Source of the DNA: Limnoperna fortunei
Taxonomy: Eukaryota; Mollusca; Bivalvia; Mytilida; Modiolidae
Reading direction: 5' to 3'
Assembly: GCA_944474755.1 (NCBI GenBank)
Contig: OX104113.1
Location: 66,298,074-66,362,073 of the forward strand
DNA: 64,000 nt
Shown: positions 8,640-21,969 of the stretch, in pieces
How the letters are laid out: each line of letters opens with the position of its first letter
Position numbering within the stretch: position 1 is the first letter of the stretch
The notes under the pieces: model-generated
The model's database searches: none
The model's input: only the letters and a program-made list of their open reading frames with translations
Told to the model about the DNA's origin: nothing
Made by a program: the position numbers and the translations under genes

Positions 8640-11600
8640 AAAATAAAAAATATATATATGCGTAGGACGATCAATATTTGAATATAACCTAATTACAAAA
8701 ATATTTCGTTTGATCGTAAGTATTTTATTGACTGGCATTCCTAACATGTACATGTTAAATCTCGAACATTACTTTCTGCAGGCCCCTATCGATTTTCTTG
8801 ACATTTATAGCGTGAGCTGTTATTGTAGTTTTGTTCTAAATTTCTAGGAAAATCGTTATAAACATAATTTCGGACGCAACATAATTTTATTGGATCAGCT
8901 TGCCATGATTTCGAAAATTTAATTGAAACATGTTTCAGCAGACAATATTTAGGAAATCGATTAGAAATTAGTTTAAGAAGTTCCGGAAATAAACACTAAA
9001 AACTTTTCAATAAATTTTCTTCACAATTTCCACATTCGTATAGTTTTTCTCACATAAAAAAGGCCAAATGATTAGTTTTTCTTACATAAAAAATTCATAA
9101 TTCAAATTAAAAAATAGTTGTCACCAGATTATTCCGGAGTAGTTAAAACAGTAAAATTTCTAATTTTCTAATAGACTGTACAGTGAAGAGAATAACAAAC
9201 GCACAATAACAATTGATTTACAAAATTATGTTCAAGGAAATTATCTGAAATTTTGTTACAAGTCAATTTGGTTAAAGAAAGAAATATGGAATTAAACTTT
9301 TTTGTCTATAGAAAAATAACTAGGCAGAACTTTGGACAGAATTACCTTCCTTGGTGAAATTTAATTTTCATTATTTTGCCTATACTTAAAAACCATTTTT
9401 AATTAGATTTGAAAGAGTAGTTATACATTGATGATTGAAACTAAAATGTATAAGAATAATAATTAGAAGAAATCCATGTGTAATTTTCGTAGATTTTTTT
9501 TTTACATCAGTGCGGATTTTCACTATGAAGCAGTAAGTAAGTTATCATCTTTTTTCAGTTAGTCGGGACGTTTTTAAATTAAAATTTCCACAAAAATGTA
9601 AAGAAAAACTGAATTTTCACTATTTCATAAAATATGTTTTATTTATTCTTGCGTGTTGACAATGTGACTAGTATAATTTTACTATTTTTGTTATTTAATT
9701 CCAAAAGAAATATGTCTCGAGATTCGTTTTTATTTATCTAATATTTAATCTTCTGTTATTCCATTTCCAGCGCCATTGTTATAAAAAATATGCATGTTTT
9801 TCCTGAAATAAATTGCAGCTTTGCAGACTTGACTACTCGTTTTACGGTATTTTTAACTCCGGTAAATTCCATATTTCCGAGTCAATGAATCTTTCGTGAA
9901 GCAAGAACCTGTCGTTTTTCGTCTGTGTATTATAGACAGAAACCAACAAAGATAATATAAAATTTAATATGCTTGAATATTGCGTGATATAAGGGAGGTA
10001 ACCCGTACTTGAGAAACTAACGAATAAGATTATGTTTCGCATGGGAAGTAACCTGTACAAGATAACCCGTATGTCGGACAAACTACCTAGTCCACTCAAA
10101 AAGATACCCGAACCAACAGCTTAAACTTGTGATTTAAATTAAGAATCAATGGGACGAAGTTGACTACTCAATGTACGGTTTACATGCACTAGCGTATCTT
10201 TATGTTTTCAGAGAAAGTCACAACTAAAACACCAACTCTGACCTTCTTTTCTTCATCATGCAAGCATTGTTAAACCAAATGATGTGTTTGGTGCCGTTGA
10301 TTCAAACCCAATCTGATTTTTCTGATTTTGGACAACACGATAGGTGTTGAGCACGAATTCAAGCGCCATATATTCACAAATGCCCATATTTTTTAACCTT
10401 TTCCTTTTTTATTAAAACTGGTCGTTCGGTACAACAATTATTGCAAACTGATATGCACGATGCTGCTTTATTTTGTTTTCTTCTTTCAGTCACAAATCTA
10501 GTTTTTAATTCACAATGAGTTTCACTTGTTTGGCACATCATTTGTGGCTATTTATTGTTATTAGCAGTAGTTGTAGTAGTAGTAGTAGTATTTTTTATTT
10601 TTATTGTTGTTTTTTCACTTTTTACCCGAAATTGCAATGCGCTGAATCCAAAATGGTTGCACTTCAAAGCCTTGAAACGTCCATCACAGTAGTTTTCTAA
10701 TTTCACTTTTTTTTTTAATTAAATTTTCTATCGTAACTGAATTTTCTGTTCACCATAAATGCAAACGCCTTCAAAGGATAATTTGTAGGATTGTGTTCTA
10801 ATTGTATCCTTTCAAAACTACCTTAGTGGTTACTTTACGGTGTTTTCTCTTGTATGCAATAGAACATAAAATGGGTGTAACCTTGGTACCTTTGATGACA
10901 TTTAATTATTTGTTTTAACCGTTTTGAAGGCCATTTATTTCTATGATTCACAATAAAACATCTAGAAGAATCCAAAAACTTACTTTCAAACTATATTAAC
11001 AATCCAGATTTTACATATATTTTTTTTTGTTTTAATGGCAAGTTAACAAATTAAATATTTATTATTTATGTTTTTATTTTTTGTATCATTTGTTTCTAGG
11101 TTTTAGTTTTTTTCAGATTTCCTATATCTTTTTTCTTCTTTTTATGTCACTAATTGTGTTATTTAATTTATTACATATATGTACCCATTTTTATTTTTGG
11201 TCTTAAAAATTAATATTGAATTAAATTTTTTGATAATAAGAATTAGCATAATAAGGAATAAGTAAATGATATTGTGTTTCAGGTAGGATCTGAACTTGTA
11301 ATATTGTTTAATAAATGATTAATTTATGGTTTAATCGAGAATAGTGTGAAAGTTATATCACATGAAAATGATTTTTGATTATAACTGAGATATATATTAC
11401 ATGTAATTATATGTCTCTGATTATAATATTTTTAGATAAAGAGAAAAGTCAATGTCAGTTCAGAATAATACATTAGGGGTTTATATTATACATATTTTTA
11501 AATAGAATTGTTTTATTTTTTAAATTTAATGACACAACAGAGCGATTATATTGTATTGAATTAAATAATATAAAGTAAAATCAGTAAAATATCTGGAAAA

Positions 11601-14600
11601 TTACCATTACCAACAATTAGCAGTAACAAATCAAGTTCGTGTTTTTAAGTTTAAAACAATTTGATTAATATAAAAATATAAAGAATTTAAGAATGGATAG
11701 ATATATCTATAGCTGTTTTTAGTATATGAATACACAATAATTCAACTATTAAAAATGAAGTCTCGCCGCACTAATTGTTTCAATATATTACTTTCATAAA
11801 AATATATGGTCTTTCAATTATTAAATTTCTGAGACATTCGACGTTACTTAATTAAGATGTGCTTCTTAATTGTCATTTATTCAAGGAAGTAAAAGTTAAT
11901 TACCAAATCTCAGGTATAAATCCAGTTACCTTTGACAGGTATTTCAACAGGTAAAGCCATCATCAATCCATCACTCTGGTCCACATGTCAAACAATGGGC
12001 AATAACTCATCTCTGGAAATAAACTTGTCTCTTCGCTCGGTCGACAATAGTCACGGAACATTCATCATTATGGTGCAACGTTCTTTGAATTTCCCACAAA
12101 ACTGGATTCGGCGTTGAATTTTTCCTGAAACTAGTAATATAACGACATACTTGATTTATTACTGCTTCTGTGGAATTTAGCAGTCATAGTTGTTTTTCTA
12201 CACATTTTTATATCCAGTGACATCCTTTATTGCATAGATATATCTTCATTTGTATTGTTTTCACGTAATTCACCTTATTTTCATTCATGTGGTGTTTTTC
12301 ATATACACTATAATACCAAGTTAATAAAAATCATATTTCAACACTCGTATATAATAAACTAAACTATAAAAACATTTATCGACGGAGAAGACTGCACTCG
12401 ATGAACATTCATTATAAAATTTTCAAAACCAATAAATAATTTTTAATAATGTTGAACATAATAAGAACGGCTGTTAAATACAGCAATTGTGTAACTATCA
12501 TTAAATGTTACTATAATAAAATTGATAAAAATTAAGTTCAAACATCTGCCCCTCTTTTTACATAAAAAAATAAATTAAAATGTATGATAAAATATAATTT
12601 ATTAGAAATAAACAGATGCAAACCCATTACAAATTTTGACAAACGAAGCTAGAATATTGTACTCTACCTTTTCAAATTTTCAACATGGGCGAGATTATAT
12701 CCAAAATATCGCAGTTCGATTTCGACGCATAAAGTAGGCAGCCGGTGATATTTTTTTATAAATACGCCGCGATGTAAACTTGTTAAGATATACAATTCGT
12801 ATTATTTATCAGAGAACGACTATCAATTAAACATTACAGTTTAAATAGAGATCTTTCAAGGAGAATTGATAGGTAGAATGGCAGTTCAGTTGTAAAGTTA
12901 GTGTCATATTAATGCATTAGTGTCTTAAATGTCATCAATACCGACAACTTATATTGCACTGTTGATACATCAGGTGTAATGTGACGGTTGTCCATCGCAA
13001 ATAATTCTGTCCAAAAATTGTTTAAACACGCGTAATACTTCTCGTACCTGTCACGCATTATAACATTTTTGCAATTAATACCTATCGACTCATATGAAGA
13101 GGTACCACTGAAGCGTATTTACTTTTAAGAGGCAAAATGAAAGAGCAAAGGCTATTGTTGATGAAAGAAAAATGCAAGAGTTGTCTTTCTTTGCTTTGTA
13201 CTTTTTCATTAGTACCAATCATCAAATTACACATTCTGCTGAGGCAAAAGTTAAAAATATCACATCTGCCGTCAGATCTGATAAGATTGTTTCCCTTATT
13301 ACCAAATATTTTTTGCAGCACAGTATGCTGTTAAAATTCCGTTATATAAAGGTAGATAAAAATCGGCAGTAAATGATGAGGATTAAGTTCAGAAATAACC
13401 GATCAGTTGTCACACCTACTGACGAGTTCTGACATTAACGTCATATTATAATAGAAGTAGCACTTCCACTTCCTGAAGCCAAATTATTATTGCCAGATGC
13501 CGGAGTAATTCCTCACCTACTCAGATCTCCAAGAACTGGCATTTCGTTACAGAATTATTTTCTGAATAGAAACAAAATTGAACAAAAACTTGATGTAACT
13601 TATTAACTTTCTTCTTTGGGGGTGCTGACATCTAATACACACTGTTGGATACTGCGAATAAAAATTTTACCATCTCCATATTACAACGTCGATCGTTACA
13701 AAAAACTGCACAGTGATCTACGCGATGAATGTGTAAAATTAATGCCATAATACGATACAATGAAACATTATACCTTTACAAGAATAATTCATTATTTTCA
13801 CAGGCTTGTTAAAATCAACTTTTTGTGCGTGTATTTAAAATGAGATATGCCATTCAATTATTTGGCATATGACGAATTTTGAATAATTGCAGATTGTTTT
13901 TTTTTTATTTTTTTATTTTTATAACTTTAAGCTATATATAGAATATTTTTTTATGTATTTAAAACAATTTGATGTGACGAGTGTACATTGTTTTTTTTAA
14001 ATCCAAGATGAAATTTCCCTTAATTATCTCGTTTATATTATTCAACAATATGTAACGATATTAAAACAGATATGTTTTTGTTACTGCTTAACGCTACGTT
14101 GGTGGCGAGATTTTTCAATGTATTTTAGAAATTCCTTATTTTAGCAAATGAGGTCATCGATCAATCTGTCCGGAGAACTATTAACTACGTACTGCATCTC
14201 TGGCAGAAATAGAGTGAAATTTTACGAGTTTGTCACTGCTTTTCCGCCAGAAAGATTAAATATCTGACTTGTAAGCTTCCTCTAATGTGTATAAAGACGC
14301 CTTGAGAGGTTTCCCATCCATTAAGTCAGGAAGTGAGACAATCCCGGGATATTCTGTTTGCCGAGTCCTAATTGAGATCCAGGTACAAACCAGCTGGCGA
14401 TTGTCGTAATCGGACAAAACTAAGATTTAGCGACATCTGCAGGTATTACTTTTGTTTGCAGTAACTCACAAACAGTAAACTTAGCTTATATTGATAGCCC
14501 CTTCTTTAATTCGATCTTCTTTTACTTTAGATAAGCCGCTTAATGCGTCACGCAATTTTTATTTTTCGTTTTCTTGAAACCAAGATTGTGTTTGCGTAAT

Positions 14601-17600
14601 AGATCAACTCATTTATGTGGTTTCTTGTTTATTTATAGAATGTAGCCAGAAATGGCCGTTCATTTAAAAAACCCGCTTCGAAATTTCTTTTAAACTTCTT
14701 TTGGAATCGCATATTTTGGAGACAAAGTGATTTATTTAATAACCTGAACATTTCTTTGAATTCGAATACAACATTTCTATCATGATTCTGGGCAATTGAA
14801 ATGCCTTTTTTCACCTTTTTTAGGTTGTATTCAAGCGTTCTTCAATAGAAAACCAGAAAAATAAATAATCAGAAAGTCAATAAAACGGGCGCACCAAATT
14901 TGTTTTTACATGTACTATTTAAAATGCTAACATAAATGTTTGTTTTCAAATTCAGGAAAGCAGGAAAGCAGGAGAATACTTTGTTCAATTAATGGTTTAT
15001 TTCGAGCCGTTCAGAAAAATATTATTGTATGCTATAATACAAAGACACGTACAATAATAAAAAGTTTGTCGGTGTCCAAACAACAGGAGATGTAAATTTT
15101 GCAGCTAAGACACGTTTCTGAGGTACTTTTGTAGTGCAGACACACCATATAAAAGTACCATCGTTTTATCATAACAACATATAATAAAATACATGTATAT
15201 TACAATATATTTTCTATCAGAATTTTTCTTAATATAACGTTTAAGTATGTTAATGCGCTTTTACAATATTGTCACGTGTTTTATTTGATTTAAAAGATGT
15301 TAAGTATAATTTTACATTATTTTCGAAAACAAATAAAGAAAACCCTAGATGAATGTAACCATTTACTGGATAAACAAAACATTTATCCATTCGTCTGCCC
15401 TGGAGTATTAGCGGAATGGGAACTTTTAGAAGATAAATTGTTGTTTTCCGTCTGTCACTTTTGGCTTTTAGTCCACATTGTTTAATGTCGCTTACATCAT
15501 AGAAAATCTTCTATTTTTTCATGATTTATTAGTATTGCAGTATAAGAAATTATGATAAATGCCATCCTAGGGAGTCTCCATCCGGCGCTGGGGAAATGTT
15601 TGGAGTGAGTCAGATACGAACCCCTGACGAAACTTGATATTCCTTACCCAGGTCTTTCATTTAAGGCTGATTGACAACCAGTTATTTTCCCGTATTACAG
15701 ATACAATTTATTTTGCCAGAACATAATAAAGGGGTGTATTGATTCCCGCGAAAATTCCCAAGATGGCCAATCAACATGATAGTTGAGCCATGTTACTTAT
15801 TCAAAAATACTTGTTTCTTTTATTCTGGTTTTTAGTTAAGTTTTACTACTAATATAAACTGTATTTAGAAACCCCTTTCGTAATTCCATTCTTATTCTAT
15901 TTCAAGTTTAATCTGGTGAGGGGCGTATTAAATTGGGTATCTATTTCATATAATAATTAAGTATTACCATTATTTTCACGGAAAAGGCGAGAAAATGTTT
16001 TGTTAATACATAAATCTCACAACCAAGATTTCTCTTAATTGGATTTTTACGGAAAACGAAGCCAGGTAAAAACTCTAACAATTCCGAGGAATACAGAAAT
16101 AACGGATTTTACAGCAACCTGGGTCAGTTTTTGCCGGAATTGTTTCTCTCAGGTTCCATAATTACCGCGGAATAGTTTTTGCGTTAATTTACATCAGAAA
16201 ATGATGTATTGGTATAATTACGTTTTTCAGAAAGGAATAAGACTTTCTCTCCAATTTGTTGTTTTTCAAAGCATAGACTGCAATAAAACTGATACGGACT
16301 ATGTATTGATGGAAAGAAATCATGAAGAACATGCACTATATCACAAGAAAGCGTGAATACAATAAAAGAAGATTTTACCTTTTTTATTGTGCTTTTTGGA
16401 ATATTTATATAGCAAGTTAAAGTCGCAAAAAGGCTGTTATTGAATAGACGAAAGACTAGAAGATGGTGTGCCATATTCACTAACAAACGGAAACCTCAAA
16501 AACAATTGGTCCAATTAAGGTCCCACAAGGGGCAATGAAATAAAATACATACACAAATACAATAAACGAAGAAAACTACTGCCAAACTTACACCTTTGAC
16601 TGATTGAATTGATGTTTGCCTAAAGTCCTAACACGTTAGACAAAATATTACTACGAATGATGGTTTTGTCTAAATATATTTTTTTACTGTAGTTTTATGT
16701 TCCTCGCGTTGGATACGGTCTTGGTATACCACAACTGCATGGTGCAACTATTTTTGGGATGCTTTTTTATGATATTTGTGAATTGAACTTCATTTCGACC
16801 TGTTCCAACATTTTGTGATTGCGTTTCGAAAGCAACATGCATTACTCTTATTCATTGTCTATAGTTTAAGGTTTCCAGTGTATTTGACGTGTTCTATTTA
16901 TGTGCGGGTTTTCTTTGAAGATTTGGCTTGGATCTCGTTCTGTTTAATAATTTATAGCGGCGATTTATAAAAAAAACAGAAAACGCAAGTACAATATGAC
17001 ACACCCATTCTGTGTGGAATATTTACTCTGTACAAGTTGTACAAATGTGACAAAGAACTCCATGTCTGGTGGCGGTTGTACCATTCTTCAACAAATAGAA
17101 ACCTCAGCTGTCAAATTGACACCTCAGACGAAATTCTGTTACAATAAACAATTATTTAGTTAAGCGATGACAGTTTTGGCCAAACATTGATTTTATTTGG
17201 CAGATTTTCGTCATAGCATTTAGACACGTTTTTCGGTTTTATATTTGACTTGAATATTATTTCGACTCTTTCATATAATACCTTATAAATATTGTTTTGT
17301 AGTAGTTTTTCTAGTACCTTAACTTAAAATTCACATTGTTTTTCTTTGAATGATAATGCAGGTAATTAGTGTTATTACTTCTCCTAAACCCATTACTTTC
17401 TAAAACTCACATGAAACTATATTTTAGTATACTTCTCTATATTCACGATTACCTTGGGGACCGAAAGTTATAATTTTTTCAAACACTTTAACATTTTTAA
17501 ACACCTTAACATGTTCTATTTTTCTCCGTTTACCCTATATACCAATCGGGTCACCTCGGCTATGTCTGCCTATGGTATTATGCGGAGACCCATGACAGCA

Positions 17601-17680
17601 ATGACCCAGAGGTGTTCTGCGTTTAAAACGTTAGGTGTCGACTCTAAGACAAGGAAAGTTGTTTTGTCAAAATTAATTGA
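8640..17680. other. AT-rich stretch with no recognisable gene or element
   Basis: About 9 kb of AT-rich sequence with homopolymer runs and a short TAG trinucleotide run near 10570-10592. Open frames are all short (under about 100 codons), lack recognisable motifs and have no supporting splice context. A short segment near 15600-15640 has a reverse-strand GGTTCGTATCTGAC that mimics a tRNA B box, but no matching A box was found. I see nothing to annotate as a gene. Confidence 0.5.
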
Positions 17681-17683
17681 TTG

Positions 17684-18030
17684 ATTAGATGTTTGTTTTA
17701 CGTGCAGCGATCAATATTCAACTTTATTCAGGACGAGAACAAGTTAACAAATCAATTCGGGACCAAAGAGAAATTTTTTTAATGCCACTGGAAAAGTATC
17801 GGGTATCAGTAGGAGAGGAAAATTTAGCCTTTTGTATCGACTAAATGAGCCAACAACATAGACATCTACAAAAGGGGGTTTATGGTGCAGGTACGTGGCA
17901 CTCTCCAAACACGTTGCCCATTGTTGTCCGCGGTCATGCTTGACAACCCACTCACGAGAGGGCATCCCCTATCCGACACCTGGGAACGCGCTAGGCAGTT
18001 CTGTGGGTCGAACACGGTGAACCCTAACAG
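17684..18030 (-). mobile_element. SINE2 retroposon copy
   Basis: The tail lies at the left (TTGATTGATTAGATG, then CAGCGATCAATATTCAACTT, TTCAGGACGAGAACAAGTTA). Then follow GCCACTGGAAAAGTAT, TTTAGCCTTTTGTA, ATGAGCCAAC, TACAAAAGG, GGCACTCTCCAAACACGTTG, GCCCATTGTTGTCCGCGGTC, CCCCTATCCGACACCTGGGA and a head near CGAACACGGTGAACCCTAAC. All SINE2 blocks are present in minus orientation. About 25 bp around the GTGCAAGGAGC block are missing compared with the 44383-44793 copy. Confidence 0.85.
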
Positions 18031-18639
18031 TATGGTCCTAGTTTTTAGAATTAAAAATCTCCTTTCAATTCCAGATCAGACTATTATTGGTCCTTAAAAA
18101 CACCTATATCAGTGACATGTAACATTATTTCATAAGTTGATTCTACATGGCTATAGTTTATGTCAGGGTAACGTTTGCTGTTTCGGTGACTCCTTGAAAT
18201 TCCGTGAAGAACAGATTATGCCGCTCCATAGACTGAATTCTGAAGTTATTAGGTAAGCCTTTACATTGAAAATCCCCAACACTGATATTAATGATAAAGC
18301 TGGATTTTGTACTTTTGATTACGTGTCGTTCTCTGCAACATCCTTACTGTCAATGCAGCGTAACCAGACTTATATAACAATTGCTTTAACAATCTATAAT
18401 AAAAATATGGGTGATAGATCATTGTAAAACAAAACCAGCCAGACACTAAATTAGAAAAGAAGTAAACAGTATTGGTGGTAAAAATCTAGCTTTGTATATA
18501 CAATTGTTTTATTGATAATAATAATAATGTTTCCACTAAGCAGTGAAATAAAAAGTTTAATTGTTAACTATATACATTGTAATTACAAATCTATTCTGTT
18601 CATAAATTTGAGAATGGTTAGATTGGTGGAATTAAAGTT

Positions 18640-18826
18640 TAAATAATGTCTAGCAAGCAGCATTTCAGCTATATTGAGGACGAGAACAAGTTAACATGCA
18701 AACTATCAACGGGGAAAAGGGAACAAAAGTTCGACTGCCACTGGAAATGTATGGTATTTTGGTAAGTTGAAAATTTATCCTTTTGTAGCGACTACAATGA
18801 GTCTTCTCTTTTCGAAATCTACTGCG
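18640..18826 (-). mobile_element. SINE2 copy, 5'-truncated
   Basis: Only the 3' half is present: CAAGCAGCATTTCAGCTATA, TTGAGGACGAGAACAAGTTA, ACTGCCACTGGAAATGTATG, CCTTTTGTAGCGACTACAAT, then GTCTTCTCTTTTCGAAATCT, after which similarity ends. Loss of the 5' part is usual for elements copied by LINE machinery. The simple-repeat tail has eroded. Confidence 0.8.
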
Positions 18827-18849
18827 TTTCTCTTTGGAATTACTGTGAA

Positions 18850-20280
18850 TCTGTGTGTAAATGTTTTAAACGAAAAAACAATAAATATAATGTCCAGTCA
18901 AAATTAAAAATCATACCGTGCAAATGATTCAAGACTCCAATTAATTGTTATCATATTCTCATGACGATGCATGTAGATGATCACCAGTTAATCAAATGAG
19001 TGCTGACATTTACATTTCACTAGACAAGTGCCAAAAATTTGGCTTTCATAGCAAACATATTCTGATAGAAATAGTACTAAATGTACTGTTAGTTGATAGT
19101 GAGCGTAAAATTATATTAAAGAAAAGTACACGGTCTTATCGGCATTTATATAGGCTATAGTAATAAGAGGTTGATGATTGATTTCGGTGTCAGCATTTTT
19201 GTGTTTTCAAAATAAAGTTTACCAAGGTTTACTACTGGACCTACATGTAGCGTAATTGAAGAGAATCACTGCAAACGTATTTAATCATCCAACTAGAAAA
19301 GAGTTATAAATTTACGTTAAAACTAAAAACCAACAGTGTAAGCAGCAGCCGTAAGGGGACATGAAAAATAAGACAACAAATTTTTTATTTGAGGTCACGA
19401 TAAAACGATATTGTTATATTGAGTTTTCAATAAGAAATATATCGTATCTCGATAAATCGATATTGTCATATTGAGATTTCGAAAAGATATATACGAAATT
19501 TTTATGTCACAACTGAGTGTGGGAGTGTGGGTTTGTTTTGGTCTGTCGATCGAAGCACGGAGTCCATGACAAGATATCGCACCACACAAATTAGGAAATA
19601 GTTATTGTGTCCTTCACTGCTCTTTGACCTTATTCACTTTCGATACTTATGGTTACTGGAATATATAAACGAAGCACCACTCCGGGTCGTTTTCAGTGTC
19701 ATCGATTAGTTTAATTCTGATGTTTCTTCTTTATTTACTACAGTTTACACTATTCTGACATTGGAAGCTTTACATTTTTACTATTGGCTGTTGTTATTGG
19801 CATTATTTAAAGTATTCCGGGTATATCGTGGATAAGGTAGTTGTGTCGTCTGGCCATAAACCCAGCGTTCCACTGTAACATTTTAAGATACACTATACCT
19901 TCGTCCTTTTGTGATACATATTTCCAAGGACTGATGGCTAACACATAACCACTTATTGGACAGACTTCGTGTTATAGATCCGAGTTAACGTAACCAGTAT
20001 AGTAATCTTAGAGCAGACCAAGAACAGAGGATGTTAAATTTATTTAACGTCATAACATCAGTCAGGTACGCTGTCGGCAGACCTGGAACTATTTTTACTA
20101 CATGACTGCTGGTCTAACAACTTAGTCTGTTCTACATATTGTTTTAAATGAGCTGGTAACTTTTTGCTCGGATAAAAGCAGGCCAACAATAGCAGTCTTA
20201 GTGCCCTTATAATATTTTCTTCTCTGAATATTCATAGAAGACTTAATGAACAGATATATAGATGCTTTTTAAGTTATTTT
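18850..20280. other. No gene or recognised element seen
   Basis: AT-rich unique sequence. A GGTCACGATAAAACGATATT type segment near 19390-19460 holds several short internal repeats of the form CGATATTGTYATATTGAG (around 19408 and 19459). I recognise nothing else. Confidence 0.4.
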
Positions 20281-20284
20281 TGCA

Positions 20285-20400
20285 ATATAATGTTGGTGCC
20301 CACCTCTACATGTCGAGACCCGGCGGTTTTTAAGAGTTCTCCTTCATACTACGACAATCTAACTGGCCGAAGTGGCGTTAAATTCTAACCAGTAATAAGC
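20285..20400 (+). mobile_element. Possible 3' end of another SINE
   Basis: GTCGAGACCCGGCGG, TTCTCCTTCATACTACGACA, ATCTAACTGGCCGAAGTGGC and GTTAAATTCTAACC form a GC-richer island whose AAGTGGCGTTAAA end matches the 3' end of SINE1. The upstream part is not SINE1. It could be a related SINE with a different body. No target-site duplication was found. Confidence 0.4.
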
Positions 20401-21640
20401 GACCCTCATTAAGCACTGATGTAATAAACTACACAGTTTTTCCCTTCAGGCAAATGAAATTAATTATTAAAAACATATTCATAACAAAGGGATAACTTAA
20501 GTTATATGAGACATTTGAATCGTTTGTATTCTAATTTGTATAGTGAAATGTCTGCTGTCAAAATCTTATAGTTTCAAAGTATACAGCTATGTCTTCTGTT
20601 CTGCAAGTATTGTCTGAGGAATAAAATAAGTTAATAAAAGACACTGATAGTTCTCGTGTATGTTTAAACAATATTTTATTTTTCGACTTCATCCATCATT
20701 GTCAATAAAATTAGTTTTGTGGAATACACTACAATGTGATCTGGTGCGTATTTTCCCGTCCCTGGGGAGCGTGTGTCAGTGGTCTGCGACTGTACCCGAC
20801 AGCATGTAACCAGTTTAAAACAATTTTGATCGAGAGTTTACAGGACCTTAATCAGTTTCCAAATCTCCAGGTACTATAACTGTGACAGAAAACATCGTTA
20901 ATTTTAGGTGTCACTTAATTCTTAGAATTTCCAGTGCAAAATTGTCAAACCATATTGGCTCATAAAAGTTTGAATAATGTTTGCCAATTTAATGGAAACG
21001 GAACAAACCAGCAAGTTGGACACGTCTTTAAAAGTTAAAACTACATATTAACTATATGTTGTGCTAACATACGAAATAAAATGTTCCACAAAGCAAAAAC
21101 TAAAAAAACAATCAGTGCAGAAATTAAACAATGAAGGATTTGTAAAGTTATTGAAATCATTTAACATAAATGATGTACAAAATTGCTTATACATTTGTAC
21201 ACTAAACATTTTCAGTGAATCGTTTGAATGGTTTTTTACGCTTTTTTGGTCAATATGTCATATATAGCATGGCGTTCAGTTTATATTGGGAGACATATAG
21301 GAGTTCCGTAAACACTGGATAGAATAACTGATGCGCAGTAGGCTATCCATGATCCTGCACACATAAAAACACGTGTGCTCATGATATACAAATTCGATAC
21401 GAAGAATATAAATATCACGATAAATATACGACACGAATGTAATTAAGGTTGAAAATAATATGTATAAATACATTTACAAATATAGTAAACAAAACAAATC
21501 AGTTCTAAATCTGAATTAAAAAAACAAAACAAAAGGATGGGAAAAAACATAAATAAAAACAAAGCTAAAGAATGGGCGACAAAAAAATCCAAATACAATG
21601 TAAATACACTGATGTTAAAACAACGAACACGACGATTAAT
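20400..21640. other. No gene or recognised element seen
   Basis: AT-rich sequence with short open frames only. None carries a motif I recognise. Confidence 0.4.
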
Positions 21641-21965
21641 TAATTAAATGTTTGATAAACTCCAATGAGCAGTTCAGCTATTCTTATTACGAAATTGGGG
21701 ACAGGGGATAGGCCAATGGGCTGAAAATGTTGACTACCAACGAAAAAAGTATAGACAAGGGTATTTTTAGTGTTTTGTAGCGGCTATGAGTCTTGTGTGC
21801 AGTATCTACAAACGTTAAAAAAAGGCGTGGCAATATCCAATATAGCACCCAACATGGTCCTTGATTTAAAAATGCTCTAATAAGAATGACCTGCTATCCG
21901 CCACCTGGGGACGCACTTGGCAGCTTTGTGAATTGAGCCCTGCATGGGAGTCGTGACTAGTACTT
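21640..21965 (-). mobile_element. SINE2 retroposon copy, strongly diverged
   Basis: A degenerate tail (TTAATTAATTAAATGTTTGA, GAGCAGTTCAGCTATTCTTA) is followed by AAAAAGTATAGACAAGGGTA, GTTTTGTAGCGGCTATGAGT, GCGTGGCAATATCC, CACCCAACATGGTCC, GACCTGCTATCCGCCACCTG, GGGACGCACTTGGCAGCTTT and a head with GTCGTGACTAGTAC. The head variant with ACTAGTAC is shared with the copy at 24318-24672. Confidence 0.75.
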
Positions 21966-21969
21966 AGAA

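Noticed and set aside
15595..15640. Reverse-strand GGTTCGTATCTGAC, B-box-like
   Set aside because: No A box at the right distance and no recognisable tail; a single weak box in 9 kb of AT-rich DNA is expected by chance.
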